DNA from: an uncultured Chloroflexota bacterium
Lineage (GTDB): Bacteria > Chloroflexota > Chloroflexia > Thermomicrobiales > UBA6265
DNA length: 64,000 bases
Direction of reading: 5' to 3'
Assembly (NCBI GenBank): GCA_937901745.1
Contig: CALGSZ010000057.1
Coordinates: 132,416 to 196,415, forward strand
Shown here piece by piece: positions 34,040 through 41,584 of the stretch (its first letter is position 1; each line of letters begins with the position of its first letter). A program made the translations under genes and the position numbers. The notes under the pieces were generated by a model. The model was not told where the DNA came from and made no database searches. It was given only the letters and a program-made list of their open reading frames with translations.

Positions 34040-35299
34040 TCAATGCGGCCGATATTTCCGGACCTCAGGCATCAACACGGAGACGAGCAGCGCCACGAGT
34101 AGCGTGCCGAGGCCGCCAATCGCGACCGACGGGCCGACGCCGATCAGTGACGCCGCGATGCCAGCCTCGAACTCCCCGAGTTGTGGCCCGCCTGACGCCA
34201 GCATCGAATGGGTTGCAGCAACCCGTCCCCGCAAGTGATCCGGGGTGACCAGATTCCGAATCGTCAAGCGCAAGGCCATGCTGACCGAGTCGGACGCGCC
34301 GGCCATGGCCAGAAGGAGGAGCGACAGCCAGAACGTCTCACTTAGGCCGAAGGCCATCACGCTCAGGCCATAGGCGGCGATCGCCATCAGGACCGCGCGG
34401 CCGGGCTGGCGCGGTGGCGTGGCGACGCTCATCACCAGGCTGCCGATAACGGCCCCGGTCGCGGTGGACGCGTAGAGGAACCCTAATCCGCGCGGCCCGA
34501 CGTCGAGAATCTCCGTCGCAAAGATCGGCATCAGCACGTTCGCCGTGCCGAAGAACGTCGCCGCGAAATCGGCGACCATGACGCCGACGAGCACGCGCGA
34601 TGTCCGGAGAAACGAAAACCCTTCAACCATGGCTCGCCAGGCGCTGACCTCGGCTCGGACGGCGACCGGGCGGGCTCGGATGGCGAATGCGGCGCTGGCC
34701 ACCCCAAGGAAGGTGAGGGAGTCGAGCGCGAAGATCGGGGAGACGCTGAATCGGGAGATGAGCCAGCCCGAGACGACGGGGCCAGTGACGGTTGCGACCT
34801 GCATCGCCAGGATCTGCAGGCTCATCGCGCCGGCGATCTCCGATCGCGGGACCAGCGAGGGGATGAATGCCTGGCGGGCGGGGCCACCGATCGCGGCGAG
34901 CCCGCTTGCCAGCAGCGTGATCGCGTAGATCGCGGCGAGGCTGCTCCGGTCCGTGGCAGCGAGGAGCGCGAGCAGCCCAGAAGTGCCGGCGAGCGAGACC
35001 TGCGAGCCGATCAGGAGTTTGCGACGGTCCCGCCGATCCGCGAGCACGCCGCCGAATAGCCCGACAATGGCGACGGCGGTGAATTGAAGAAGCCCAAGCA
35101 CGCCGAGTCGGAGCGCGTCACCGGTCAGGTCGTAGACGAGCCAGGCGATCGCGACGCGCTGCATCTGCGTGCCGAAGCTCGACGCGAACTCTGCTTGCCA
35201 TAACAGGCGAAAGTCGCGATGACGAAGGACAGCGTAGGCGTGGCGTGCCGGCTCTGCGGTCCGCGCTGCGGCGTCGGCGGGCGGCTTACCGGTTGTCAT
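34040..35299 (-). CDS. MFS transporter
   Basis: A 419-residue major-facilitator protein with twelve hydrophobic segments. After the N-terminal RHRDFRLLW it has the loop-2 motif GGVLADRRDRRKLL between helices 2 and 3, as in the MFS_3/EntS-type exporters of drugs or siderophores. The C-terminal half has the NLVTPDHLRGRV loop. Substrate unknown. It is divergent from the dUTPase-like gene at 35397. Confidence 0.88.
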   Translation of the reverse strand: MTTGKPPADAAARTAEPARHAYAVLRHRDFRLLWQAEFASSFGTQMQRVAIAWLVYDLTGDALRLGVLGLLQFTAVAIVGLFGGVLADRRDRRKLLIGSQVSLAGTSGLLALLAATDRSSLAAIYAITLLASGLAAIGGPARQAFIPSLVPRSEIAGAMSLQILAMQVATVTGPVVSGWLISRFSVSPIFALDSLTFLGVASAAFAIRARPVAVRAEVSAWRAMVEGFSFLRTSRVLVGVMVADFAATFFGTANVLMPIFATEILDVGPRGLGFLYASTATGAVIGSLVMSVATPPRQPGRAVLMAIAAYGLSVMAFGLSETFWLSLLLLAMAGASDSVSMALRLTIRNLVTPDHLRGRVAATHSMLASGGPQLGEFEAGIAASLIGVGPSVAIGGLGTLLVALLVSVLMPEVRKYRPH

Positions 35300-35396
35300 C
35301 CGTGGTACGCTCGCTGTCCCGCGAGTTGGCCGGTGGTGGACCCGCCCCGAGTCGTCTGTCCGGCGCTAGTTCCACGCATGAGGGGAAGGAGCCGTG

Positions 35397-35945
35397 ATGG
35401 TAGAGAACCGTGCGATCTTGCCTGGAGTGCTGAGCCGGGAGCAGCTTCGCGAGCGCATTGCCGGCGATCCTCCGCTGATCTCCGAGTGGCTCGATCTGGA
35501 GGCGCAGCTTCAGCCCAACGGGTTCGATCTGACGCTGGCCGAGGTCCATAGCTACGAGGGGCCGGGCACGTTGCCGCGCGACAACGCCGGACGCATCTTG
35601 CCGCCGCTCACGCCGATCGAGCCCGATGCGGACGGCATGTACCACCTGTCTCCTGGGCCATACCACGTCGTTTACAACGAGGTGGTGCATTTGCCGGAGG
35701 ACCTGATGGCGCTCGGGAGGCCGCGGTCCAGCCTCAATCGCAGCGGAGTGACGATCCACACGGCCGTGTGGGACGCCGGGTACCACGGACGCTCGACCTC
35801 GTTGCTGGTCGTGATCAACCCGCATGGATTCCGGATCGAACGAGGCGCCCGGCTCCTACAGCTCGTCTTCTTTGGGCTCTCGCGACCGGTCGCCGAAGGA
35901 TACCGCGGGATCTACCAGCGGGAGAATCTCACGCGTCGCGGCTGA
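35397..35945 (+). CDS. dCTP deaminase/dUTPase-family protein
   Basis: A trimeric nucleotide hydrolase of 182 residues. ATG 35397 has AAGGAG upstream. Family motifs are visible: QPNGFDLTL near 39-47, GRPRSSLNRSG near 107-117 (phosphate-binding Arg110-Ser-Ser), and DAGYHG near 126-131. These match the dCTP deaminase/dUTPase fold, with a C-terminal YQREN segment. Which activity (dUTP hydrolysis or dCTP deamination) it has cannot be told from sequence alone. It reduces uracil entry into DNA in either case. Confidence 0.85.
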   Translation: MVENRAILPGVLSREQLRERIAGDPPLISEWLDLEAQLQPNGFDLTLAEVHSYEGPGTLPRDNAGRILPPLTPIEPDADGMYHLSPGPYHVVYNEVVHLPEDLMALGRPRSSLNRSGVTIHTAVWDAGYHGRSTSLLVVINPHGFRIERGARLLQLVFFGLSRPVAEGYRGIYQRENLTRRG

Positions 35946-35988
35946 CGTGCCACCGGCGCCGGTGGTTATTCCTCTAGATTGGCGGCGC

Positions 35989-36258
35989 CTAACCGCGGCG
36001 AGCGAAAGGCGGGCGCTCCGGCGCCTCACCAGGGACCGGAATCTGGGTCCGCACGCGCTCGACCATCGCCGTGTTGTTGCAGCCCTCGACGGGGCAGAAG
36101 TAGATGAGCGTGTACTCTTCTTCAGTCTGATGGGAGAACCGCGTTGGCCGGCCGAGCTTGCCGCGCAGCCGCATCTCCGTCTTGTGGTCTGGGCAGATCG
36201 GAACATCTGGCTCGACGCGTTCTCGTCTCAGCACCACGTCCAGAAATCGTTGCACCAT
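35989..36258 (-). CDS. Small putative zinc-binding protein
   Basis: An 89-residue protein with CPDHKTEM near residues 22-29 and CPVEGC near 55-60, spaced like a treble-clef or ribbon zinc site. No family recognised. Convergent with the dUTPase-like gene. A TATACT is seen on this strand near 36360-36355, about 97 bases upstream, as a possible -10. Confidence 0.6.
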   Translation of the reverse strand: MVQRFLDVVLRRERVEPDVPICPDHKTEMRLRGKLGRPTRFSHQTEEEYTLIYFCPVEGCNNTAMVERVRTQIPVPGEAPERPPFARRG

Positions 36259-36425
36259 GTGTCTTGTCCCTACCCTCTACCCATCCACGCGCGGCGTCAC
36301 AGCTGCGGCGACGGCGCCGCCGGAGGGGCGCTGCATCGGCATTGCTGGAACAGTAGTATACGGCGCTTGGAACTGGGCGATCTTGCGCGGGAAAGGCACC
36401 TAGAGAGGGTGAAGTCAGAGCAGTG

Positions 36426-36848
36426 ATGGTCGACGAAGTGGTCAAGCTCTTCCGCGCCACATTCGGAGAGGACTGGGGCCGCGACGACGAGGCCAATCTC
36501 CAGTTTTCGATGGACTCCGAGGAGGTCGTGCGCGATATCGAAGGCTTGCATCTCATCGGTGAGCCGGAGGTGGAGGACGGCCAAATCGTCATGTCGTTCT
36601 GGGTTGATGAGCCGATCCCGAGCGTAATGCGTGCCGACGAGCTTGCCTACGAGGTCTTTGCGCGGATTAGCGAGGATTTCTTCTACGCGGAGCGGCGGAT
36701 CGAGGCGAAAGGGATCCGCTACCCATTTGTGACCGGCTCCGCCCGGCATGGCCATATCGGCTCAGTCTTGCTTGCTGGGCCGAACGCGACCGACTTCGCG
36801 GAGCGCCACCGCCTCCGGACGACGGGCGGCACGGGATTCCAGGCTTAG
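36426..36848 (+). CDS. Hypothetical acidic protein
   Basis: A 140-residue soluble, acidic protein (ATG 36426; GTG 36423 is the alternative). It has an alpha/beta pattern with MVDEVVKLFRATFGEDWG, then IVMSFWVDEPIP and ELAYEVFARISEDFFYAERRIE. I recognise no domain. Divergent from the zinc-binding gene. Codon use is like that of the neighbours. Confidence 0.6.
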   Translation: MVDEVVKLFRATFGEDWGRDDEANLQFSMDSEEVVRDIEGLHLIGEPEVEDGQIVMSFWVDEPIPSVMRADELAYEVFARISEDFFYAERRIEAKGIRYPFVTGSARHGHIGSVLLAGPNATDFAERHRLRTTGGTGFQA

Positions 36849-36989
36849 GGCTCCTCACGCACGACGCAGCGCTACCTGGCGCTGACGCGATTGCGGCGTG
36901 CGTCGAATCGACACGCGTCGCGAGGGGCTCAGCTTTGATACGATCGTGCAGGTCGTAACGGTTGACAAGCGAAAGGAAATGTTGCGCAG

Positions 36990-37352
36990 ATGCCGAAGGT
37001 CACGATCGAGGGGGTAGGGGAAACGACATGCAGCGAAGGACGCCGGCTCGTCCTCTGCATCGAAGATGCCGGCGTCGATATCCTCCACCGGTGCGGCGGG
37101 AACGCGCGTTGCACCACCTGCCGGGTCGAGGTTCTGGCGGGCGATCCGGGACCGATGACCGAGGCCGAGGAAGCTCGGCTGGCGCAGGTCAAGGATCGCT
37201 CGCCGAACATGCGTCTGTCCTGCCAGATTCAGGTCCGAGATGACCTCACGGTGCGCGTCTTGCGGCGTCTGCGCGACAACCCGGACATGTCCGATCCCGG
37301 GCCGCGACCGATCGAGTGGCCGGCGGATCATCCGCTCCCGCCCGAGCCATAA
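36990..37352 (+). CDS. [2Fe-2S] plant-type ferredoxin
   Basis: An electron carrier of 120 residues. It has the plant/adrenodoxin-type cluster motif CGGNARCTTC near residues 35-44, with the fourth Cys in MRLSCQIQ near 78 and a first Cys at HRC. The N-terminal strands (PKVTIEGVGETTCSEGRRL) fit the beta-grasp fold. The C-terminal Pro-rich tail of about 20 residues is extra. It stands alone, convergent with the next gene; its redox partner is not evident. Confidence 0.9.
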   Translation: MPKVTIEGVGETTCSEGRRLVLCIEDAGVDILHRCGGNARCTTCRVEVLAGDPGPMTEAEEARLAQVKDRSPNMRLSCQIQVRDDLTVRVLRRLRDNPDMSDPGPRPIEWPADHPLPPEP

Positions 37353-37361
37353 GTTTCTGCG

Positions 37362-37712
37362 TCACGCTGGCGGCGCCACTCCCGCTCGAGATCGTTGCCA
37401 CTCGAGCATCGGCGCCGCCATCTGCATCTCCGCCGTCTCTTGGGTCGGCGTTGGCAGGTCTTGGACGTAGCGCCGCAGCTCGTCAAAGAATCGGGCAACC
37501 TCGGGCGTTCCCAGGAATTGGTGGAACTGCTCCTGGAAATCGCCCTCGCTGACGGTGATCTCTAGGGCGTACATGCCGCTGCCGATGAACGCGACCAGGC
37601 GCTCGATCCCCACGCCGCGCTCCAGCGCCTCGACTGGAAACCGCTCGTGAAGGTCGCGCACGGCGACCTCCTCGCCGAGCGTCATGGGCAGTACGAGCAG
37701 GACCGTTTGCAT
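37362..37712 (-). CDS. Hypothetical protein
   Basis: A 116-residue soluble protein, with an amphipathic alpha/beta N-terminal 90 residues (VLLVLPMTLGEEVAVRDLHERF, YALEITVSEGDFQEQF) resembling small dimeric alpha/beta proteins. No family recognised. It is convergent with the ferredoxin gene and follows the kinase gene on the same strand by 119 bases. Confidence 0.55.
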   Translation of the reverse strand: MQTVLLVLPMTLGEEVAVRDLHERFPVEALERGVGIERLVAFIGSGMYALEITVSEGDFQEQFHQFLGTPEVARFFDELRRYVQDLPTPTQETAEMQMAAPMLEWQRSRAGVAPPA

Positions 37713-37831
37713 CGCCGACTCTCCTTCGCGCGATCTCGGCCACGCCGGAACCGGCCTGGCCGCCCGGGCGCCCGATTAGCGCCCTGGCGTCGGCCGTTTC
37801 ATGCATGACGCATTCCAATCGAAGCGCGCGC

Positions 37832-38749
37832 TCAGGGGGCGCATTCACGATGATGGTCAGCCAGGACTTCGTGGATGACGCGCTCGGACTCGGCCGCCTT
37901 CTCCGTGCCCGCGTTTCTGGGATCAGCCACGGTGATAAGCGCCTTCCAGAGTGCCCAGCCTCGTCCTCGCTCCCACGTTTGGCGATCGAGCCCGAGCGCG
38001 TCGCGGAACACCGCTCGACTGTCGCCGTAGAGGAGCGTCCAGGCGATCACCACGTCGCAGGCGGGATCGCCGACGCCGGACGAGCCGAAGTCGATCACCG
38101 CGCTCAACCGTCCATCCTTGACCAAGAGATTGCCCACGGCGACATCGCCATGGACCCAAACGGGCAGGCCGTGCCAGGTCGACGTCAGCGCGGTTTCCCA
38201 GACTTCGGTCGCGGCGGCAGCATCTATTGCACTGCCGAGAATCTCGATCGCTTGCCTCGTCTCATGGTCGTAGACCGAAAGCGGGCCGCCGCGATAGAAG
38301 TTGTGCCGGCCGGCTCGTGGGCCGCCGGACGCGTCGATTCGCTGCAGCGCGATCAGGAACTGAGCGAGATCGAGCGCAAACTGGCGCAGGTCGGTAATGC
38401 GGTCCCGGCTCGCGCTCTCGCCGTCAATCCAGCGGTAGATCGACCATGGCCAGGGGAACCCAGCGCCGGGAGCGCCCTTCGCGAGCGGGACGGGGATCGG
38501 TAGGGGTAAGTGCGGCGCCAGCCGAGGCAGCCACTGATGCTCCTTCTCGACCTGCGGCACATATGCCGCGGCGCTCGGCAGGCGAACCGACATCTCGTCG
38601 CCGAGGCGGAAGGTGCGGTTGTCCCAGCCACCCGGCTCGACTGGCGTAACAGGCAAGTCGGCCCATTGCGGGAATTGCGTCCGGATCAACTGGCGAACCA
38701 GCGAGACGTTGATCTGAACGTGGTCATGTTGCGTGACGTCGCCAGTCAC
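37832..38749 (-). CDS. Aminoglycoside-phosphotransferase-family kinase
   Basis: GTG 38749 with GGGGAGG 5 bases upstream gives 305 residues. Kinase motifs: WVHGDVAVGNLLV (Brenner motif, catalytic Asp and Asn) and VIDFGSSGVGD (metal-binding Asp). N-terminal GGWDNRTFRLGDEMSVRLP matches the nucleotide-binding lobe of this family. Family members phosphorylate antibiotics, homoserine, choline or similar small molecules; a resistance role should not be assumed. An extension to 38896 would run into the SRP RNA on the opposite strand. Confidence 0.9.
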   Translation of the reverse strand: MTGDVTQHDHVQINVSLVRQLIRTQFPQWADLPVTPVEPGGWDNRTFRLGDEMSVRLPSAAAYVPQVEKEHQWLPRLAPHLPLPIPVPLAKGAPGAGFPWPWSIYRWIDGESASRDRITDLRQFALDLAQFLIALQRIDASGGPRAGRHNFYRGGPLSVYDHETRQAIEILGSAIDAAAATEVWETALTSTWHGLPVWVHGDVAVGNLLVKDGRLSAVIDFGSSGVGDPACDVVIAWTLLYGDSRAVFRDALGLDRQTWERGRGWALWKALITVADPRNAGTEKAAESERVIHEVLADHHRECAP

Positions 38750-38842
38750 AGATACCTCCCCAAGAAGATTCGACAGTTTGCAAGATGCTTGCCCGCGGGC
38801 TGATTTCGGCTGGCGTTCGTGGCCCCGATTGGTCCCGGATGG

Positions 38843-38848
38843 TAGACT
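38843..38848 (+). promoter_or_regulatory. -10 element of the SRP RNA gene
   Basis: TAGACT preceded by TGG (an extended -10) ends 7 bases before 38855, where the SRP RNA would begin. The -35 is weak. Confidence 0.5.
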
Positions 38849-38854
38849 ATGTTT

Positions 38855-39132
38855 GGTCGTGCTAGACGGGGAGCTAGCGGTGCCCTGTACCCGCAATCCG
38901 CTGTAGCGGGGTCGAACTCCCCCTCGAGGTCCGTTTCTTTGGGACTGCTTCCGTCGCGGGGTGATGAAGGCAGGGTCCCGCGCGGCGGGGCACTGCGAAC
39001 CAGGTCAGGACCGGAAGGTAGCAGCCTTAAGCAGAGCGCCTCGGGTGACGTGGGGTCACCTTGCTGGAGCTACCGGACGGCGGCAAGCCGGAGAGGCGCG
39101 ATCGACAGGGGGTGCACGGCCATCCCCCTGAA
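38855..39132 (+). ncRNA. ffs: Large-type bacterial SRP RNA (6S/scRNA-like, with Alu domain)
   Basis: The core motif GGTCAGGACCGGAAGGTAGC (39004 on) is the conserved helix-8 domain that binds Ffh. The 5' part (GTGCTAGACGGGGAG, GGTGCCCTGTACCCGCAATC) and 3' part (GGGGTGCACGGCCATCCCCC) match the Alu-domain ends of the Bacillus subtilis scRNA type. So this is the long form of about 275 nucleotides, not the short 4.5S form. A hairpin at 39141-39166 follows. The exact ends are estimated from the -10 and the hairpin. Confidence 0.92.
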
Positions 39133-39140
39133 CTACCAGG

Positions 39141-39166
39141 AAGCCCGCTCCCATGGGAGCGGGCTT
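39141..39166 (+). terminator. Hairpin after the SRP RNA
   Basis: A perfect 26-base palindrome (arms AAGCCCGCTCCC and GGGAGCGGGCTT around ATG/CAT) about ten bases after the SRP RNA. It is followed by CGACATTTC, so the T run is weak. It lies between convergent genes and could act for both. Confidence 0.6.
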
Positions 39167-39207
39167 CGACATTTCAAGCGACGCTCAATTGAATGACTTC
39201 CGGAGGG

Positions 39208-39696
39208 TTAGCGCCGGCGGCGCTTGACGGGCCGCGCACCCGAGGCAACCGCCGCGGAGCCGCCGCGCGCCGCTGACCCGGCCGTGGCCGGGCGGAGATA
39301 CTGCTGCTTGCGCTGATACTCCTCGTACGCCGCCTTTTGCTCCGCGTAGTTGCTGCGGATGTACCAGGCGACGTACGCGCCGAAGATGATCAGCGCCAGC
39401 CAGCACAGCCACAGCCAAATGCGCATGCCGAAGGTGAGCGGGTTGATCTGGAGCCAGCGGATGCCGAAGAAGAAGAGCCCAATGCCGAAGAGGGCCATCG
39501 CCCAACCCGACCAGCGGCGCGCCATTCGTCGCAGCACCGGGTCTCCGATCAATCGCCGGTCCCAGCCGCTGTAGATCGCCGTCGAGAGAATGAAGCCGAG
39601 GCCGAAGACGATCAGAAAGATGACCGCGAACGGTCCGAAGACCTCGTTCGGGCCCGGAACCGTCGTCAAGTAATCCCAGGAGAACGGATTGTCCAT
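39208..39696 (-). CDS. Four-helix membrane protein, unknown function
   Basis: A 162-residue protein with hydrophobic segments near residues 22-42, 65-82, 92-112 and nearby, then a basic C-terminal tail of about 40 residues ending in KRRRR. No family recognised. ATG 39696 lies 55 bases downstream of an extended -10 (TGCTATACT). It sits next to the yraN-rnhB-rplS group but is transcribed separately. Confidence 0.65.
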   Translation of the reverse strand: MDNPFSWDYLTTVPGPNEVFGPFAVIFLIVFGLGFILSTAIYSGWDRRLIGDPVLRRMARRWSGWAMALFGIGLFFFGIRWLQINPLTFGMRIWLWLCWLALIIFGAYVAWYIRSNYAEQKAAYEEYQRKQQYLRPATAGSAARGGSAAVASGARPVKRRRR

Positions 39697-39750
39697 CCTC
39701 TCAGCGCCCCATCATCAGCCCACGCTGCGGATCCTTTTTGACCGGCGGCG

Positions 39751-39759
39751 AGTATAGCA
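39751..39759 (-). promoter_or_regulatory. Extended -10 element for the four-helix membrane protein
   Basis: The minus strand reads TGCTATACT, the best extended -10 in the window, about 55 bases before ATG 39696. Confidence 0.5.
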
Positions 39760-39816
39760 CGCGAAACCGGGCGCCCCTCCGGCCGACGGGAGTTGCCTTA
39801 CCGCTGATCGTCCGCG

Positions 39817-40194
39817 CTACCCGGTGACGAGCGCGTCGATCGCGTGGGTGATGCGTTGGACCGCGCCGCGCCGGTCGAGCGTGATCGCGAGGAGGTCAAC
39901 GCGCCAGACCAGGTCCGCGAGCTCCGGATGCTCGGCGAGGAACGCTTCCGCGGCCGCGAAAATCCGTTGAGCCTTGGCCAGCGATATCGTCTCCTCCGCC
40001 CGGCCTGCGCGCTCTCCATGGCGCGTCTTGACCTCAACGAAAACGAGACAGGCACTGTCGCGCATGACGAGGTCGAGCTCACCCTGCCGGCAGCGCCAGT
40101 TTGCCGCGATGAATGTGTAGCCCTTCGCTTCGAGAAATCGCCGGGCGTAACCCTCGCCCGCCAGGCCGAGCGACGCGCGTGGCGGGCCGCTCAT
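39817..40194 (-). CDS. yraN: YraN-family (UPF0102) putative endonuclease
   Basis: The 125-residue protein has the restriction-endonuclease-like core GELDLVMRD and VFVEVKTR, which supplies a PD-(D/E)xK-type site. YraN proteins are widespread and are thought to act in DNA processing; function is not proven. Its ATG overlaps the rnhB stop by four bases (40191-40194), the usual rnhB-yraN pairing in bacteria, here downstream of rplS. Confidence 0.9.
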   Translation of the reverse strand: MSGPPRASLGLAGEGYARRFLEAKGYTFIAANWRCRQGELDLVMRDSACLVFVEVKTRHGERAGRAEETISLAKAQRIFAAAEAFLAEHPELADLVWRVDLLAITLDRRGAVQRITHAIDALVTG

Positions 40195-40853
40195 TCATCC
40201 AATCCGGGCAGACAGCCGGCGACAGGGGCGAACGAGCGGCGATGGAGAGTGCAGGGACCGAACTGCTCCAGGGCCGCGAAATGTGCGGCCGTCGCGTAGC
40301 CCTTGTGCGCGGCGAAACCGTAGTGGGGATGCGCCGCGTCGAGCTCAGTCATCAGCCGGTCTCGCGTCACTTTGGCGACGATGGAGGCCGCGGCGATCGA
40401 GAGGCAGCGGGCGTCGCCATTGATCAAGCCAACCTGCGGCAGACCGAGATCGAGCGTCGTTGCGTCAATGAGCAAGGCGTCGGGGTAACACGGCAGGGCG
40501 AGGACGGCGCGCTCCATCGCCAGGCGATTGGCCGCGGCAACGCCGATCGCATCGAGCTCGTCCGCTTCGACGCTCGCCGTGGCAACGGCGACGGCTATCT
40601 CGCGGATCTCCGGGACGAGCCGCTCCCGCTCCTTCGGCGTGAGCATCTTCGAGTCGCGGATGCGGCTGAGGAGTGGGGCGAGGCGTTCTTGATCTTCGGC
40701 GGTGAGGGGTGGGAGGATGACGGCGGCGGCGACGAGTGGACCCGCCATCGCGCCACGACCGACCTCGTCGACTCCGGCGACGCGCGTCATCCCGCATTCC
40801 CAGAAGACTCGCTCGGCTGTGCAGTCGGGTGCGACCGCCTCGCGTCGTGCCAC
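40191..40853 (-). CDS. rnhB: Ribonuclease HII
   Basis: Removes ribonucleotides and RNA primers from DNA. GTG 40853 (220 residues) is chosen because GGGAG lies about 8 bases upstream and because AERVFWECG before VAGVDEVGRG is a conserved part of the family; ATG 40790 would cut it off. Catalytic residues lie in AGVDEVGRG (Asp, Glu), DAT and ASIVAKVTRD. A frame extension to 40916 would translate the rplS terminator hairpin. Operon order rplS-rnhB-yraN is standard. Confidence 0.95.
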   Translation of the reverse strand: MARREAVAPDCTAERVFWECGMTRVAGVDEVGRGAMAGPLVAAAVILPPLTAEDQERLAPLLSRIRDSKMLTPKERERLVPEIREIAVAVATASVEADELDAIGVAAANRLAMERAVLALPCYPDALLIDATTLDLGLPQVGLINGDARCLSIAAASIVAKVTRDRLMTELDAAHPHYGFAAHKGYATAAHFAALEQFGPCTLHRRSFAPVAGCLPGLDE

Positions 40854-40870
40854 TGGCCACGCTCCCGAAA

Positions 40871-40905
40871 CGGAGAAGGGCGCGTACGGAGCGCGCCCTT
40901 CTCCG
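40871..40905 (-). terminator. Hairpin between rplS and rnhB
   Basis: A 14-bp perfect stem (40871-40884 with 40892-40905) with a 7-base loop. On the minus strand it is followed by TTTCGGGAGC. It lies 35 bases after the rplS stop and 18 bases before the rnhB start. It probably reduces transcription from rplS into rnhB without stopping it. Confidence 0.7.
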
Positions 40906-40939
40906 CGCAATGTCACAGACTCGGGCGATGCCGAACCGA

Positions 40940-41455
40940 TTAGGAGGTCGTCTCCTCGGTCTCCTCCGAGGTCGTTGCCTCGGCGACCTGCTCCTCGGCC
41001 TGCTCTGGAGCGGTCTCCTCGACTGTCTCCTCCACCGGCTGCTCCTCCACCAGAGGCTCTGGCTCGGCGGGAGCCGCTGCCGCCGGGGCGAGGGTGACCT
41101 GCGGCCGTCTGCGCTCCTTGATCCGCGCCGCCCGGCCGGTCAGCCCGCGCAGGTAGTACAGCTTGGCGCGTCGCACCTTGCCGGTGCGGACGACCTCGAT
41201 CTTCTCAATGCGAGGCGAGTGAATTAGGAACGTCCGCTCGACGCCGATCCCGTGGGAGGCGATCCGGCGGACCGTGAAGTTCTCGTTGATGCCGCCGCCG
41301 CGACGGCGAATCACCACGCCCTCGAAGACCTGGATCCGCTCGCGGTTGCCCTCGACCACCTTGGTGTGAACGCGGACAGTGTCGCCGGGGCCAAAAACTG
41401 GCACGTTGTCCTTGAACTGCTCCGATTCAATCGCGCGTACCAATTGCGCAACCAT
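40940..41455 (-). CDS. rplS: Ribosomal protein bL19 with long acidic tail
   Basis: A 50S subunit protein at the 30S-50S interface. The first 115 of 171 residues are a normal bL19 (FGPGDTVRVHTKVVEGNRERIQVFEG, GVERTFLIHSPRIEKIEV, RAKLYYLRGLTGRAARIKE). The remaining 55 residues are Ala/Pro then Glu-rich (PLVEEQPVEETVEE, EEQVAEATTSEETEE). Ordinary bL19 ends near residue 115, so the tail is an extension. It heads the rplS-rnhB-yraN group, with an extended -10 at 41569-41577. Confidence 0.95.
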   Translation of the reverse strand: MVAQLVRAIESEQFKDNVPVFGPGDTVRVHTKVVEGNRERIQVFEGVVIRRRGGGINENFTVRRIASHGIGVERTFLIHSPRIEKIEVVRTGKVRRAKLYYLRGLTGRAARIKERRRPQVTLAPAAAAPAEPEPLVEEQPVEETVEETAPEQAEEQVAEATTSEETEETTS

Positions 41456-41536
41456 GTCCCGAACCCTCTCAAATCAGCGCGCCGTCGCGGGAACCCGTTC
41501 GACGCAACCAGAGATCGCCGCTGCCGAGGCACACAC

Positions 41537-41558
41537 AAAAACTCCCGTACGCGACGGG
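41537..41558 (-). terminator. Terminator-like hairpin after the methyltransferase-MTHFR gene
   Basis: On the minus strand CCCGT-CGCGT-ACGGG (41558-41544) is followed by AGTTTTTG. It lies between the stop at 41585 and rplS. The 5-bp stem is short but GC-rich, with a real T run. Confidence 0.45.
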
Positions 41559-41568
41559 CACGGCCCAG

Positions 41569-41577
41569 ATTCTAGCA
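41569..41577 (-). promoter_or_regulatory. Extended -10 element for rplS
   Basis: The minus strand reads TGCTAGAAT, about 114 bases upstream of the rplS start. It sits just before the terminator-like hairpin, so the leader would contain that hairpin. Confidence 0.4.
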
Positions 41578-41584
41578 CGCGAGA

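Noticed and set aside
36962..36967. TTGACA as a promoter -35 for the ferredoxin at 36990
   Set aside because: Only 28 bases before the start codon, too close to allow a -10 and a leader with an RBS.
37832..38749. Antibiotic resistance gene (aminoglycoside phosphotransferase)
   Set aside because: The family covers many small-molecule kinases; the sequence alone gives no aminoglycoside specificity.
38750..38896. Longer N terminus of the APH-type kinase
   Set aside because: It would overlap the SRP RNA and its promoter; the GTG at 38749 has a strong RBS.
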